A stretch of 64,000 bases of DNA from an uncultured Aquimarina sp. (GCA_947500845.1 CANMTP010000002.1:186001-250000); one strand, 5' to 3'. Positions 18,269-27,632 are shown, counted from the first letter of the stretch. Notes: generated by a model from the sequence alone, not told the origin. Program-made: numbers and translations.

Positions 18269-18285
18269 TGAAATGCTTCATTTCA
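18269..18285. promoter_or_regulatory. Perfect inverted repeat between divergent genes, candidate operator
   Basis: TGAAATG-CTT-CATTTCA is a perfect 7-bp inverted repeat with a 3-nt centre, in the 221-bp region between the divergent sensor-kinase and VWA genes. It has no T-run, so it does not look like a terminator. Function as a protein binding site is inferred only from symmetry and position. Confidence 0.35.
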
Positions 18286-18442
18286 GACCATCTCCTTTAT
18301 GGAGCTTTTTATAGTAAAAAAAGAAACTTTACTAAACTGTTCACCATGTTCACTCATTCGGTTTGCCATTTTACTCATTTCAAGTTTTTATCTAAAAAAG
18401 TTGAACCTACTTTTATTCCAAATTATAAAAAAACAGAAAAAG

Positions 18443-19615
18443 ATGAAAAGATTTATAATATCTAGTATTTTAAGTTTGCTTACCTACACGTCTTGTACAG
18501 CAAAGAATAAAAAACATAGTGAACTTATAACTCATAAAGAAAAAGCACACGAGATTCACACCACAAAAACCGATCCTAATACTCGTAATATACAAGTAGC
18601 TCTATTACTAGATACCAGTAACAGTATGGATGGACTAATAGACCAAGCAAAGGCCCAATTATGGGAAATAGTTAACGAACTATCGTATGCCAAATGCGAA
18701 CATAACAAAATTAAACTACAGATTGCACTTTATGAATATGGAAACGACGGCCTCCCATCGAGAGAAGGGTTTGTAAGACAAGTTTTACCTTTTTCTGAGG
18801 ATCTGGATGAAATATCGAAAGAACTTTTTGCCTTAAACACTAACGGTGGAAACGAATACTGCGGTAAAGTAATTAACACCTCGATAAACCAATTGGATTG
18901 GAAAAAAAATAACGTTCATCTAAAACTAATTTTTATTGCAGGAAACGAGCCTTTTACTCAAGGACCGGTAAATTATACAGATGCTGCTACTGATGCTTTG
19001 GAAAAAGATATTACAATCAATACTATTTTTTGTGGTAACTATAGACAAGGAATCGATACCATGTGGAAACACGGAGCCGACATTACTCATGGCGAGTACA
19101 GTGCAATAGATCATAATCAACAAACCGTACATATTGTTACCCCTTATGATGACATTATTTTACAGTTAAATAATCAACTTAATGACACATACATTTATTA
19201 TGGAAATCGAGGAGCACAAAAAAGAGAACTACAGAGAGAACAGGATAGTAATGCGAGAGGATATAGTGCAGCCAATGCAGTTAGTCGAACCATAAGCAAA
19301 AGCTCTACCTTTTATAACAACAAAAGTTGGGATCTTATTGATGCTTCAGAAGATGAATCTTTCGAAGTTGAAGAAGTCGCTAAAGAAGAGCTTCCTGCAG
19401 CACTTAGAGAAAAATCTAAAGCCGAACTAAAACAATATATCGCTGAGAAAAGTAAAAAACGTAAAAACATACAACAAAAGATTCGGGATTTAAACCAAAA
19501 GCGTGTTGGGTACATTAAAAACCACAACAAAAAAGAAGATACAAATCTGGAAGCAGCCTTATTGAATGCAATAAAAAAACAAGGTCAAAAAAAGGCATTC
19601 ACCTGGGAGAAATAA
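18443..19615 (+). CDS. VWA-domain protein, probable lipoprotein
   Basis: A 390-residue secreted protein starting at the ATG at 18443. The N-terminal stretch ends LLTYTSC (Cys at about 18), a marginal lipobox. From residue about 50, QVALLLDTSNSMDGL gives an intact MIDAS motif (DxSxS at 57-61), with further VWA features: NGGNEYCGKVI, and the IAGNEPFTQGPV strand where a third metal ligand is expected. The C-terminal third is helical and charged. VWA domains bind metal-dependent protein ligands. The in-frame extension upstream to 18299 lacks signal features and is not counted. The gene is 14 bp ahead of the rhodanese gene, suggesting joint expression. Function unknown. Confidence 0.85.
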   Translation: MKRFIISSILSLLTYTSCTAKNKKHSELITHKEKAHEIHTTKTDPNTRNIQVALLLDTSNSMDGLIDQAKAQLWEIVNELSYAKCEHNKIKLQIALYEYGNDGLPSREGFVRQVLPFSEDLDEISKELFALNTNGGNEYCGKVINTSINQLDWKKNNVHLKLIFIAGNEPFTQGPVNYTDAATDALEKDITINTIFCGNYRQGIDTMWKHGADITHGEYSAIDHNQQTVHIVTPYDDIILQLNNQLNDTYIYYGNRGAQKRELQREQDSNARGYSAANAVSRTISKSSTFYNNKSWDLIDASEDESFEVEEVAKEELPAALREKSKAELKQYIAEKSKKRKNIQQKIRDLNQKRVGYIKNHNKKEDTNLEAALLNAIKKQGQKKAFTWEK

Positions 19616-19629
19616 AACAAACAGGATCT

Positions 19630-20136
19630 ATGAAAACTCTAATTAAAATAATGATCATGATACCATTCGCTATACAAGCACAAGAAAAAAAAGAATTACC
19701 TAAATCAAAAGTAGATTATAATTCATTTCTAGATATCTCTGAAGAAATATTACAATACAGAGAGGAAAGACTGATCCCGTTACATGAATTTCTGGAATAT
19801 ATGAAAGATGAAAATACCATCTTGTTAGATACTCGTTCTGAAACTGCCTATAAAAATAAACATCTTAAAGGAGCGATACACATCAATTTTTCAGATTTTA
19901 CCAAAAAGAAACTGGCAAAGTACATTCCTTCGAAAGATACCCGAATATTAATCTACTGCAACAATAATATTGATGGCGATCCAGACCATTTTGCTACCAA
20001 AATGGCTCCTTTGGCATTGAATATTCCCACTTTTATAAATCTCTATGGTTATGGATATAAGAATATTTTTGAATTGTCTTCTTTGGTAGGGGTACAAGAT
20101 GAACGATTACAGTTTGAAGGGGCAGCTGTCAAATAA
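19630..20136 (+). CDS. Secreted rhodanese-like domain protein
   Basis: A 168-residue protein with a signal peptide (about 1-18, ending AIQAQE) and one rhodanese-like domain. The domain shows LDTRSETAYKNKHLKGAIHINF at about 66-87, typical of the first rhodanese half, and RILIYCNNNIDGD at about 105-117, where Cys110 sits at the active-site loop. The loop is not the standard CxxxxR, so sulfurtransferase activity is uncertain. It is predicted to be periplasmic or outer-membrane associated. It follows the VWA gene by 14 bp with no terminator. The paired arrangement suggests a common function, unknown. A 262-bp stretch after it shows no gene. Confidence 0.82.
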   Translation: MKTLIKIMIMIPFAIQAQEKKELPKSKVDYNSFLDISEEILQYREERLIPLHEFLEYMKDENTILLDTRSETAYKNKHLKGAIHINFSDFTKKKLAKYIPSKDTRILIYCNNNIDGDPDHFATKMAPLALNIPTFINLYGYGYKNIFELSSLVGVQDERLQFEGAAVK

Positions 20137-20398
20137 AATCCTCGCATAAATAATAACACCAAAGCTTACAACTTATTAGCCAAAGAACACGTTAAAATAT
20201 GCTGACTTTTTTAAGTATGCCTCGGGTGAATAAAGAAAATCTCAATAACTTATTTAATCAAAGGAGCTATTTTATATTTAAATAAACATAGCATTTGTAA
20301 GTGTACGATGACGACTAAAACTAAGAAAAAGTATTATTGACTATTCTATTCATAAAATATTAGTTTCTTTGTCAATAGAGTAAACCAATCATTGCTTA

Positions 20399-21163
20399 AT
20401 GGAATTAAAACAGATACTAAAAATTGGATTTGTATATAGTCTAATCTTTTCATTACTTCTTTCTTTACTTAGCGTACTCCCTGGCAATCTCGGATTTCCG
20501 GTTAACACATTTTTTTTAATATTAATCATAATATTTGCTCATAAAAAATATAGCGAAAGGAAAAAAAACACTTTTACAGGAATTCTTATACTCTCATTTA
20601 TATTTATATTTTTTTCGTATTTCTTTGAGTACTTGTTGGGTACCGTGTTTTATTACTTTTCTAAAAGTGAATCGATAAGCACACAAGAAAGTAATGGATT
20701 ATTAGGTTTATCTAAAATGTTTGAGAATGATAAGCCAATATTTTCTCCATTTTTTCATTTGATCGAAGCGCCTTTATATGAGCTTAAGTTTTACTTGATC
20801 AATTTAGATTTTTTGAATTTCAACCTGACTCTTCTGTACTCGAAGTTCTTCGTGATTTCGGTAGTTATATACTTTGAAAGTTTATTTTATTTGTTTGTCA
20901 AGTTTGGGAAAAAACCATGGCAAGCCATTATACCTGTTCAAAATAATTTGATATTACTTTCCATTGCACAAAAACCTAAGTGGTGGATAATTTTACTATA
21001 TATACCTGTCCTAAAAAGAGTTTTCTTATATTTTATGAATAATTCGATCGCCAAAAAATTTGAAAAAAACTCCCTTTTTGCGCTTGGAATGACATTCCTA
21101 CCTCCGTTTTTTTATGGTGCTATCAGTTTAGATAATAGAAAGGAAAGAAAACTTAATTCTTAG
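20399..21163 (+). CDS. DUF5684-like integral membrane protein
   Basis: A 254-residue membrane protein. Several hydrophobic helices are visible at about 8-30, 34-45, 55-80, 145-165 and 190-205. The C-terminal part, from KFGKKPWQAIIPVQNN to AKKFEKNSLFALGMTFLPPFF, matches the DUF5684/signal-peptidase-I-associated pattern (aGKKPWxxxIPxyN, KPxWW, slAkxFgkg, fGLG). No catalytic Ser/Lys motif of a signal peptidase is visible, so it should not be called one. The gene is preceded by 262 bp without a gene and overlaps the tail of the convergent PorP/SprF gene by 11 bp. Confidence 0.65.
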   Translation: MELKQILKIGFVYSLIFSLLLSLLSVLPGNLGFPVNTFFLILIIIFAHKKYSERKKNTFTGILILSFIFIFFSYFFEYLLGTVFYYFSKSESISTQESNGLLGLSKMFENDKPIFSPFFHLIEAPLYELKFYLINLDFLNFNLTLLYSKFFVISVVIYFESLFYLFVKFGKKPWQAIIPVQNNLILLSIAQKPKWWIILLYIPVLKRVFLYFMNNSIAKKFEKNSLFALGMTFLPPFFYGAISLDNRKERKLNS

Positions 21164-22175
21164 AATTCACCGCAGGACATTTACAATTCCAACGTTCTTT
21201 AATTTTACCAAAGTCATATCCCAGAGTGAGCTGATGAAATCCACCATCACTTAGTACTACAGAATTATATTGATAACTAAAGGTATAACCCACCATCCAT
21301 TTTTTATAATTAACTCCTAAAAAAGGTGTAAAATATTGTAACTGCTGATTCTCTATAGAGGTACCATCTTCAGAGAATTCTGCTCCATCAAGACTACGTC
21401 TGTAAGAAAGCCCTCCCCATAAGGTGGTCTTTTCATTAAGCTCTCTATAAACTTTTGCATTAGCATCAAAGCTGCTCTCTTGCGTTTGGTCTGTAGCCTG
21501 ATATAAAATAGAAGGTTCAAGACTCCATTTATCGTTAAACTCAAATACGCGACCCAAAGAGGCTACATATCTGCGTTGATTATTTGATTCTTGAACAGGC
21601 GTATTATTATCAAAAATATCTCTAGTTGTTGGTAATATATTTTTTACAGTAAAATGAGCATACCACTCGAGATAGTTGTACGATAATCCCACATCTATAT
21701 TATAATATGCATCTTTCTGAATTCTATCTAAAATAACAGGATCCGGATCAACAGGATCATCAAGACCTCTTAAGTCAACATTAGATTGAATAAATCCACC
21801 ACTAATTCCAAATGAAAGCATATTTAAATCTGTTCTATCTCTAGAAAATAACAAATGATATGCAAAAGTCACATAAACTCCAGTTTGAGAAAATCGGCCA
21901 TTTTCATCTTTAAAGATAATCCCTCCCAGGCCCGTCTTATCACCCATTCTAAAATTCATATTCGCTGATTGCAAATTGGGAGCATTATCAACATCAAACC
22001 ATTGTTTTCTTGCAGTTAGTCTAATTTTATTAGCATTTGCCGCCCCAGCCATGGCAGGATGTACCAGGTAAAGATTATCAGAAAGATAATCTGCATATAC
22101 AGGAATGCCTTCTTGCGAAAAGGCAAATTGAGAAAGTAACATTAAAAATATTACATAAGTCGTTCTTAAGTTCAT
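21153..22175 (-). CDS. PorP/SprF-family type IX secretion system membrane protein
   Basis: A 340-residue outer-membrane protein of the PorP/SprF family, linked to type IX secretion and gliding in Bacteroidota. A signal peptide ends at SQFAFSQEG. The mature N-terminus reads PVYADYLSDNLYLVHPAMAGAANANKIRLTARKQW, in which YLVHPAMAG and ARKQW are the family signature. The rest alternates beta strands typical of a barrel, ending WNCKCPAVNSKN. SprF-like paralogues are usually next to the large C-terminal-domain adhesin they serve. No such gene is next to this one, so it is an orphan copy. Its 3' end overlaps the convergent DUF5684-like gene by 11 bp. Confidence 0.88.
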   Translation of the reverse strand: MNLRTTYVIFLMLLSQFAFSQEGIPVYADYLSDNLYLVHPAMAGAANANKIRLTARKQWFDVDNAPNLQSANMNFRMGDKTGLGGIIFKDENGRFSQTGVYVTFAYHLLFSRDRTDLNMLSFGISGGFIQSNVDLRGLDDPVDPDPVILDRIQKDAYYNIDVGLSYNYLEWYAHFTVKNILPTTRDIFDNNTPVQESNNQRRYVASLGRVFEFNDKWSLEPSILYQATDQTQESSFDANAKVYRELNEKTTLWGGLSYRRSLDGAEFSEDGTSIENQQLQYFTPFLGVNYKKWMVGYTFSYQYNSVVLSDGGFHQLTLGYDFGKIKERWNCKCPAVNSKN

Positions 22176-22407
22176 TTAGGCACTGTCTTTTAATTGGGGA
22201 CAAACAGAGTTCGTGAATTAAATGTAAACTATCAAAAACAGTTTATATTGTGGGGCTTCACTATTAGTTTTTAAATATATAATTAATTATCGCTGGTCTC
22301 AAAGATATAAATTTTTGTTAGAAATTAAGATTTTAAGTGTATTATGTATAAGTTGTTAAAATATGTTAGGGGAGTATTTATGACCATGATTATAGCATTG
22401 CTTTTAG

Positions 22408-22415
22408 TAAATTTG
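22408..22415 (+). promoter_or_regulatory. Candidate -7 element for the NifU gene
   Basis: TAAATTTG matches TAnnTTTG 14 bp before the NifU ATG. The matching TTG at the usual -33 distance is not seen, so support is partial. Confidence 0.4.
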
Positions 22416-22429
22416 CCAAAAATTAGTTT

Positions 22430-23335
22430 ATGGAAAAGAATTTTGAAATAAAAATAGAGCATACCTCAAATCCTGGTATAATTAAATTTGAAGCCAATCA
22501 TTTTTTGACGCAACATACCAGCTATGAGTTCGAAAATATAGATCAGGCAAAAAATTCACCTCTCGCACAACAACTGTTCTATCTACCTTTTGTTAAAAGA
22601 GTATTTATCTCTCAAAACTTTGTAGCGATAGACAAATATGATATCGTAGAATGGGCAGATGTTGAAGCAGAAGTAGCAGAACAGATCAAGAATTATCTCA
22701 ATGATGGCCAACCTGTAGTCACAGAAACCGAAACTGGTAAAAAAGTACCTATTACCATTTATGCCGAAAGTACTCCTAATCCTGCGGTACTAAAATTTGT
22801 AGCGAACAAAAAATTGGTAACAGCTGGTCATGAGTTCAAAAATATAGATGATGCCAAAGAGTCGCCGTTAGTACAAGAGTTGTTTCATCTTCCTTTTGTA
22901 AAAGAAGTTTATATAGATGAAAATTACATCTCAATTAGCAAATATGACATGGCAGATTGGAATGATATCACTTTAGAGATCAGAGAGTTTTTACGCAATT
23001 ATCTAGAACAAGGTAAAGAAGTGTTGTCTGCAAATGCTGTAGTATCCAAAAGTGAAATAGAAAAACAAGCCGACCTCAATTTTGAAAACCTTGATGACGT
23101 TTCTAAAGATATCGTAAATATCATTGAAGAATATATTAAACCAGCAGTAGCTAGTGATGGAGGAAATATTTTATTTGATTCTTATGATCCAAAAAGTAAA
23201 GGCGTCAAGGTTATCTTACAAGGTGCTTGTAGCGGATGCCCTTCTTCTACCTTTACACTTAAAAATGGTATCGAAAACATGCTCAAAGAAATGTTAAAAG
23301 ACAAAGTTGAATATGTTGAAGCTTTAAATGGGTAG
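22430..23335 (+). CDS. NifU-family iron-sulfur scaffold with duplicated N-terminal Nfu domain
   Basis: Nfu/NifU C-terminal domains hold or deliver Fe-S clusters. In this 301-residue protein the order is a first Nfu_N domain (about 5-90), a second, similar Nfu_N domain (about 105-195), then the Fe-S binding NifU domain (about 220-300). The two N-terminal copies share TSNPGIIKFEAN vs STPNPAVLKFVAN and FYLPFVKRVFIS vs FHLPFVKEVYID. The final domain has the cluster-binding CxxC in GACSGCPSST (Cys267 and Cys270) and VASDGGNI. No signal peptide, so it is cytoplasmic. It is divergent from the PorP/SprF gene. Likely role is Fe-S cluster delivery. Confidence 0.93.
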   Translation: MEKNFEIKIEHTSNPGIIKFEANHFLTQHTSYEFENIDQAKNSPLAQQLFYLPFVKRVFISQNFVAIDKYDIVEWADVEAEVAEQIKNYLNDGQPVVTETETGKKVPITIYAESTPNPAVLKFVANKKLVTAGHEFKNIDDAKESPLVQELFHLPFVKEVYIDENYISISKYDMADWNDITLEIREFLRNYLEQGKEVLSANAVVSKSEIEKQADLNFENLDDVSKDIVNIIEEYIKPAVASDGGNILFDSYDPKSKGVKVILQGACSGCPSSTFTLKNGIENMLKEMLKDKVEYVEALNG

Positions 23336-23460
23336 TTGAACGAAAAATAGTTGATTATATGGGAAATTGTCATTAAAAGAATGATTGTTTTTATTTTAAA
23401 AGAGCAAAGTATCTCGTATCTTAGAGAATCTCATAAAATATTCACCAAAAAAATCTTAAA

Positions 23461-23661
23461 ATGGCAATTGTTAAAACTATTGAAGTGATCGCAAGTTCTG
23501 AAAAAAGCTGGGACGATGCAGCAAAAAACGGAATAGAAGAAGCAGGTAAAACAGTAAAAAACATCAAATCTGCATGGGTATCCGATCAAAAGGTTATTGT
23601 AACCGATAATAAAATAGCCGAATACAGGGTAAATCTTAAAATTTCTTTTGTAATCGACTAA
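23461..23661 (+). CDS. Dodecin flavin-binding protein
   Basis: Dodecins are small dodecameric flavin-storing proteins. This 66-residue protein starts MAIVKTIEVIASSEKSWDDA and carries KSAWVSDQ, with the tryptophan (Trp39) that stacks on flavin in the family, followed by EYRVNLKISFVID. Length and beta-alpha-beta-beta order fit. It sits alone between NifU and the DUF255 lipoprotein and has a terminator at 23683-23714. Whether it binds riboflavin or FMN cannot be told. Confidence 0.92.
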   Translation: MAIVKTIEVIASSEKSWDDAAKNGIEEAGKTVKNIKSAWVSDQKVIVTDNKIAEYRVNLKISFVID

Positions 23662-23682
23662 AAACTTTATCATTTCTTTGAT

Positions 23683-23714
23683 AAAAAGCATCTTAATTAA
23701 TTAGGATGCTTTTT
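23683..23714 (+). terminator. Rho-independent terminator after dodecin
   Basis: A perfect 10-bp stem (AAAAAGCATC with GATGCTTTTT) with a 12-nt AT-rich loop, ending in a T-run, 21 bp past the dodecin stop. Confidence 0.85.
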
Positions 23715-23745
23715 ATATTTTTAGAAGATATTAAAATCAACAATT

Positions 23746-25848
23746 GTGAAATATTGGTTCATCTTTATTTTAATTCTAACAATTTCTTGCACAAGCCAAA
23801 ATAAACCTTCTATGGAAGAACACGATTACACCAATGATTTAATTCATGAAACCAGCCCTTATCTATTGCAACATGCTCATAATCCTGTCGACTGGAAACC
23901 ATGGGGAGAAAAAGCACTCGATCAAGCCAAAAAAGAGAATAAACTTATAATCGTTAGTATAGGATATGCTGCTTGTCATTGGTGTCATGTGATGGAACAT
24001 GAAAGCTTTGAAGATCCAAAGGTTGCAGAAATAATGAATAGTAATTATATTAATATAAAGGTAGATCGAGAAGAACGTCCAGATATAGATCAAGTATATA
24101 TGAGTGCCGTTCAATTGATGACTGGCAGTGGTGGTTGGCCTCTTAATATGATTGCTTTACCCGATGGAAGACCCGTGTGGGGCGGGACTTATTTTCCTAA
24201 AGGAAATTGGGTTGATGCCCTAAACCAAATTTCAGATTTGTACGAAAAGCAACCTGAAAAATTGTTAGAATATGCTGAAAAACTGGAACAAGGTATTAAA
24301 GCAGTTGATGTTGTAGAAATAAATAGTGACGAAATTAATTTTGAAAAAGATTTTATTGATTCTTCAGTAAATCAATGGAGCAAACAATTTGATCATGAAA
24401 AAGGAGGAACAAAAAGAGTTCCAAAATTTATGATGCCCAATAACTATCACTTCTTGCTCAGATATGCACATCAAACAAAGGACGAAGAATTGTTAGCATA
24501 TGTAAAAAACACTCTTACAAAAATATCGTATGGAGGTATTTATGATCATGTTGGAGGCGGATTTTCAAGATATTCTACAGATGCTAAGTGGCATATCCCA
24601 CATTTTGAAAAAATGTTGTATGACAACGCTCAATTAATAAGTTTGTATTCTGATGCATATTTGGTTACAAAAGATACATGGTTCAAGAATGTAGTTTTAG
24701 AAACATTAGATTTTGTATCCAGAGAACTCACCAACGAAGAGGGTGCATTTTATTCGTCTCTAGATGCCGACAGTAAAACGGAAAATGGTGAATTAGAAGA
24801 AGGTGCTTTTTATGTTTGGTCCAAAGAAGAGCTTAAAACGCTTCTAGCCGAAGACTTTCCCCTTTTCTCTGATTATTATAATATAAATGATTATGGAATA
24901 TGGGAAAAAGGAGATTATGTTCTGATAAGAAAAGAAAGCAACTCTGATTTTTGCAACGAACATAAGATTAGCAACGAGGTGCTAACCAACAAAGTAATGT
25001 CTTGGAAAAAAGCATTACTTGATCATAGACAAAAGCGTTCCAGACCAAGATTAGATGACAAAACGCTCACTTCCTGGAATGCCCTAATGCTTAAAGCTTA
25101 TCTTGATGCTTATAGAGTTTTTGGAGATAAAGAATTCCTAAACAACGCCATAAAAAATGCTACTTTCATAAAAAAGAATCAATTAAAAAGTGATTATTCT
25201 TTATTTCATAATTACAAAAATGGCAAGAGTACTGTAAATGGCTACCTCGAAGACTACGCTACAGTAATAGAGGCCTTTATTCTATTATATCAAAATACAT
25301 TGGACCCTGAATGGTTAGAGATCTCAAAAAGATTAGCAACATATACTATTGACCATTTTTTCGACAATAATCGAAATATATTCTATTTCACTTCTGACAA
25401 AGACCCACGACTTATTGTGCGTACAATTGAATCCAGTGATAACGTTATTCCTGCGTCAAATTCAATTCTTGCTAAAAGCCTGTTCTCATTATCTCACTAT
25501 TATAATGAACCTACCTATAAAGAAATAAGTGAAAATATGTTGCACAATATGAAGTCACAAATACAATCTTATCCTTCTGGATATTCTAATTGGCTTGATC
25601 TCATGCTTAATTTTACTTTTGACTTTTATGAAATAGTTGTTGTTGGACACGAAGCTGAAAAGAAAATACAGGAACTACATCAAATTTATATTCCTAATAA
25701 ATTGTTGGCTGGTAGTACATCAGATTCTGAAATGGCCTTATTGAAAAACAGATTTACTGATGATGAAACGCTGATTTATGTATGTGTTAATAATGCATGC
25801 AAATATCCTGTAAACGAAATAAATAATGCGGTTAATTTACTTGATTAA
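23746..25848 (+). CDS. DUF255/YyaL-type thioredoxin-like lipoprotein
   Basis: A 700-residue protein of the DUF255/SSP411 (YyaL) family, which joins a thioredoxin-like N-terminus to an (alpha/alpha)6 glycosidase-like C-terminus. It starts at a GTG (23746), giving [19 protein letters not shown], a lipoprotein signal with Cys at about 15. The thioredoxin-like part has [16 protein letters not shown], with the CxxC at 77-80. Then come [28 protein letters not shown], the [13 protein letters not shown] block and the [18 protein letters not shown] segment. Most family members are cytoplasmic, so a lipidated one is notable but not unique in this phylum. Function not established. Its promoter was not recognised. 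Confidence 0.9.
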   Translation: MKYWFIFILILTISCTSQNKPSMEEHDYTNDLIHETSPYLLQHAHNPVDWKPWGEKALDQAKKENKLIIVSIGYAACHWCHVMEHESFEDPKVAEIMNSNYINIKVDREERPDIDQVYMSAVQLMTGSGGWPLNMIALPDGRPVWGGTYFPKGNWVDALNQISDLYEKQPEKLLEYAEKLEQGIKAVDVVEINSDEINFEKDFIDSSVNQWSKQFDHEKGGTKRVPKFMMPNNYHFLLRYAHQTKDEELLAYVKNTLTKISYGGIYDHVGGGFSRYSTDAKWHIPHFEKMLYDNAQLISLYSDAYLVTKDTWFKNVVLETLDFVSRELTNEEGAFYSSLDADSKTENGELEEGAFYVWSKEELKTLLAEDFPLFSDYYNINDYGIWEKGDYVLIRKESNSDFCNEHKISNEVLTNKVMSWKKALLDHRQKRSRPRLDDKTLTSWNALMLKAYLDAYRVFGDKEFLNNAIKNATFIKKNQLKSDYSLFHNYKNGKSTVNGYLEDYATVIEAFILLYQNTLDPEWLEISKRLATYTIDHFFDNNRNIFYFTSDKDPRLIVRTIESSDNVIPASNSILAKSLFSLSHYYNEPTYKEISENMLHNMKSQIQSYPSGYSNWLDLMLNFTFDFYEIVVVGHEAEKKIQELHQIYIPNKLLAGSTSDSEMALLKNRFTDDETLIYVCVNNACKYPVNEINNAVNLLD

Positions 25849-26169
25849 CTAACTGTTTCTCCTTAGTGAATCTTATATCAATGAGTATATGCTTTTTGAA
25901 AGAAATCACAGTCAGATTAGCTTGAGTATTCTTAGTTTAAACGATGAAAATTAACGAATTACAAAATTTTTATAGTCAATAAATCGTAAAAATTATGGTT
26001 TTACCATAAAAAAATTATGTTAATTTAATATTAAATTTGCCTTTTTCTCTTAAATAATTAGGCAATTTGTACTATACTTTACGTAATTCGCAAAAATTGT
26101 GATAAAATCTCTCATTAATTGTATTTAATCTGGTATTTAACTAATTTTATCGTAACCAAATCGATAAAT
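25849..26169. other. Gene-free stretch of 321 bp
   Basis: No supported gene. It is AT-rich and includes a short hairpin, TTATGGT-TTT-ACCATAA, near 25994-26010, not followed by a T-run on the plus strand. A TAAATTTG element at 26032-26039 fits the -7 consensus, but without a good TTG upstream. An in-frame TTG at 26119 extends the next gene only with non-signal sequence. Confidence 0.5.
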
Positions 26170-26865
26170 ATGAAAAGAATACTACTTTTGCTTTTTCTAG
26201 CAATAGCCCCAACATTATTTGCACAATTACCCAGAGATTTACTAACGTCTACAGAGAGAATTTCAACTTTTGATGATTATGACGGTTCTGTTTACATGAA
26301 ATCGAGATACAAAGAATCTAGTGTCATTGATGAAAAATCGGGAACCTATGATGCAAAACTTAAATACAATATCTTTACAGATGCGTTAGAATACAGTCAA
26401 GGCTCTAGTTTATATGCAATAGCGAAGAGACCGACAGTTCATGCCAGAATTGATGGTGACTATTTCTATTACTGCAATTTTAAAGGACAAAGAGGACAAA
26501 ACAGAGAGGGTTATTATATCTTAGTCGAGTTGAATGACAAATATCGAATATATAAGAAATTAACTCTAAAAATAAAAGAGCCCTCAAAAAATTCTTTAAC
26601 ACAAGCTGACGATCCTGGTGAACTTAGAATGCTCACTACTTATTATCTGGAAGAAGAAGACATGATTATGGAGTTACCTATGAATAAACGAGACCTATTG
26701 GCTACGTTTAATGATAAAGAAGGTGAACTAAAAGAATACTTAAAGAAGGAAAAAATACGTTTAAAAAAGGAAGAAGATCTAATTAGATTTGTTGCTCGAT
26801 ACAGTGCACTTAAAAGGGCAGATTCTAATCCATCGCAAAGTCTTTTAAGTACTCGGCGCAACTAA
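26170..26865 (+). CDS. Uncharacterised secreted protein
   Basis: A 231-residue protein I do not recognise. It starts at the ATG at 26170 with a signal peptide ending PTLFAQLP. The mature part is mixed and polar with many Tyr residues (FDDYDGSVYMKSRYK, DYFYYCNFKGQRG), no transmembrane segment, and ends in a helical charged tail (KEYLKKEKIRLKKEEDLIRFVARYSALKRA). The TTG at 26119 would add a non-signal extension and is not used. The layout suggests a periplasmic or outer-membrane associated protein. It is followed by a bidirectional terminator and is convergent with tsaB. No function proposed. Confidence 0.75.
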   Translation: MKRILLLLFLAIAPTLFAQLPRDLLTSTERISTFDDYDGSVYMKSRYKESSVIDEKSGTYDAKLKYNIFTDALEYSQGSSLYAIAKRPTVHARIDGDYFYYCNFKGQRGQNREGYYILVELNDKYRIYKKLTLKIKEPSKNSLTQADDPGELRMLTTYYLEEEDMIMELPMNKRDLLATFNDKEGELKEYLKKEKIRLKKEEDLIRFVARYSALKRADSNPSQSLLSTRRN

Positions 26866-26891
26866 ATACAGGTTTAAATAATTAATCATAG

Positions 26892-26925
26892 AAAAATGTC
26901 ATCCAATTTTAGAGATGACATTTTT
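26892..26925. terminator. Bidirectional terminator between convergent genes
   Basis: A 12-bp perfect stem (AAAAATGTCATC with GATGACATTTTT) with a 10-nt loop, T-run on the plus side and A-run on the other side. It separates the secreted-protein gene from tsaB and can serve both strands. Confidence 0.88.
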
Positions 26926-26930
26926 TTTAT

Positions 26931-27596
26931 TTAATTGGTGACAAAATCCTTCAGATAATAAGGCTCGAAGTAACTCACATCTTCAAAATCTTCTTTCTTA
27001 TATTTAGAGAAACTTATTGTTGCCATTTCCTTTGCCGATGGCAATTTATTTTCAATAAAGATTGCGTTATCATTCTTACAAATAGCCGAAAATTTTTCTA
27101 CTCCGTTGCCAATAAAATATACTTTCTTGTTTTCCAAATATTCAGAAAAAGAGTGCTCTGCCAAAACTTCGGCTTTGATTTCACGTACTTGTTCGTATTG
27201 GTTAGAAAACACAGCAGCATATACTTCCATTCTTCGAGCATCAAGCATAGGGACTATATACATATTCTCTTCTTTTATTTCTATTTGTAAAGCCAGCGAA
27301 TATAATGTGGATACTGATAGTAAAGGAATTTCAAGTGCGTAGCATAAGCCTTTAGCAGCAGAAACACCTATTCTTAACCCGGTATAAGAACCAGGACCCT
27401 TACTTACCGCTATAGCTGAAAGATCTTTCAAGGATAAACCTGCATCTTTAATCACTTTATCAATGAAATTATGTAATCGTTCGGCATGAGAGTATTGCAG
27501 GCTGTAATCTTCTTCTAATGCAATTACTTTGTCATCGTGAGTCAAAGCAACAGAACAATTGGTAGTAGAAGTTTCGATACAAAGAATATAGGCCAT
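26931..27596 (-). CDS. tsaB: tRNA threonylcarbamoyladenosine biosynthesis protein TsaB
   Basis: TsaB dimerises with TsaD to support formation of t6A in tRNAs that decode ANN codons. The 221-residue protein begins MAYILCIETSTTNCSVAL, an ASKHA-fold nucleotide-binding start. It contains SKGPGSYTGLRIGVSAAKGL at about 69-88, the TsaB/TsaD signature, and continues MLDARRMEVYAAVF. It lacks the metal-binding His pair of TsaD, as expected for TsaB. Length fits. It is the last gene after the MacAB-like exporter genes on the minus strand, 36 bp from the second adaptor, so it may be read from that operon. Confidence 0.93.
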   Translation of the reverse strand: MAYILCIETSTTNCSVALTHDDKVIALEEDYSLQYSHAERLHNFIDKVIKDAGLSLKDLSAIAVSKGPGSYTGLRIGVSAAKGLCYALEIPLLSVSTLYSLALQIEIKEENMYIVPMLDARRMEVYAAVFSNQYEQVREIKAEVLAEHSFSEYLENKKVYFIGNGVEKFSAICKNDNAIFIENKLPSAKEMATISFSKYKKEDFEDVSYFEPYYLKDFVTN

Positions 27597-27632
27597 CCCT
27601 CAAAAATTTTGGCAAAGATAGGCTATTGTCTA

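Noticed and set aside
20332..20385. TTGACT-like promoter element before the DUF5684-like gene
   Set aside because: It resembles an E. coli -35 box, which is not the consensus of this phylum, and no proper -7 element is in range.
20399..21163. Signal peptidase I assignment for the DUF5684-like protein
   Set aside because: The similarity is to the associated N-terminal membrane part only; no catalytic Ser/Lys motifs are visible.
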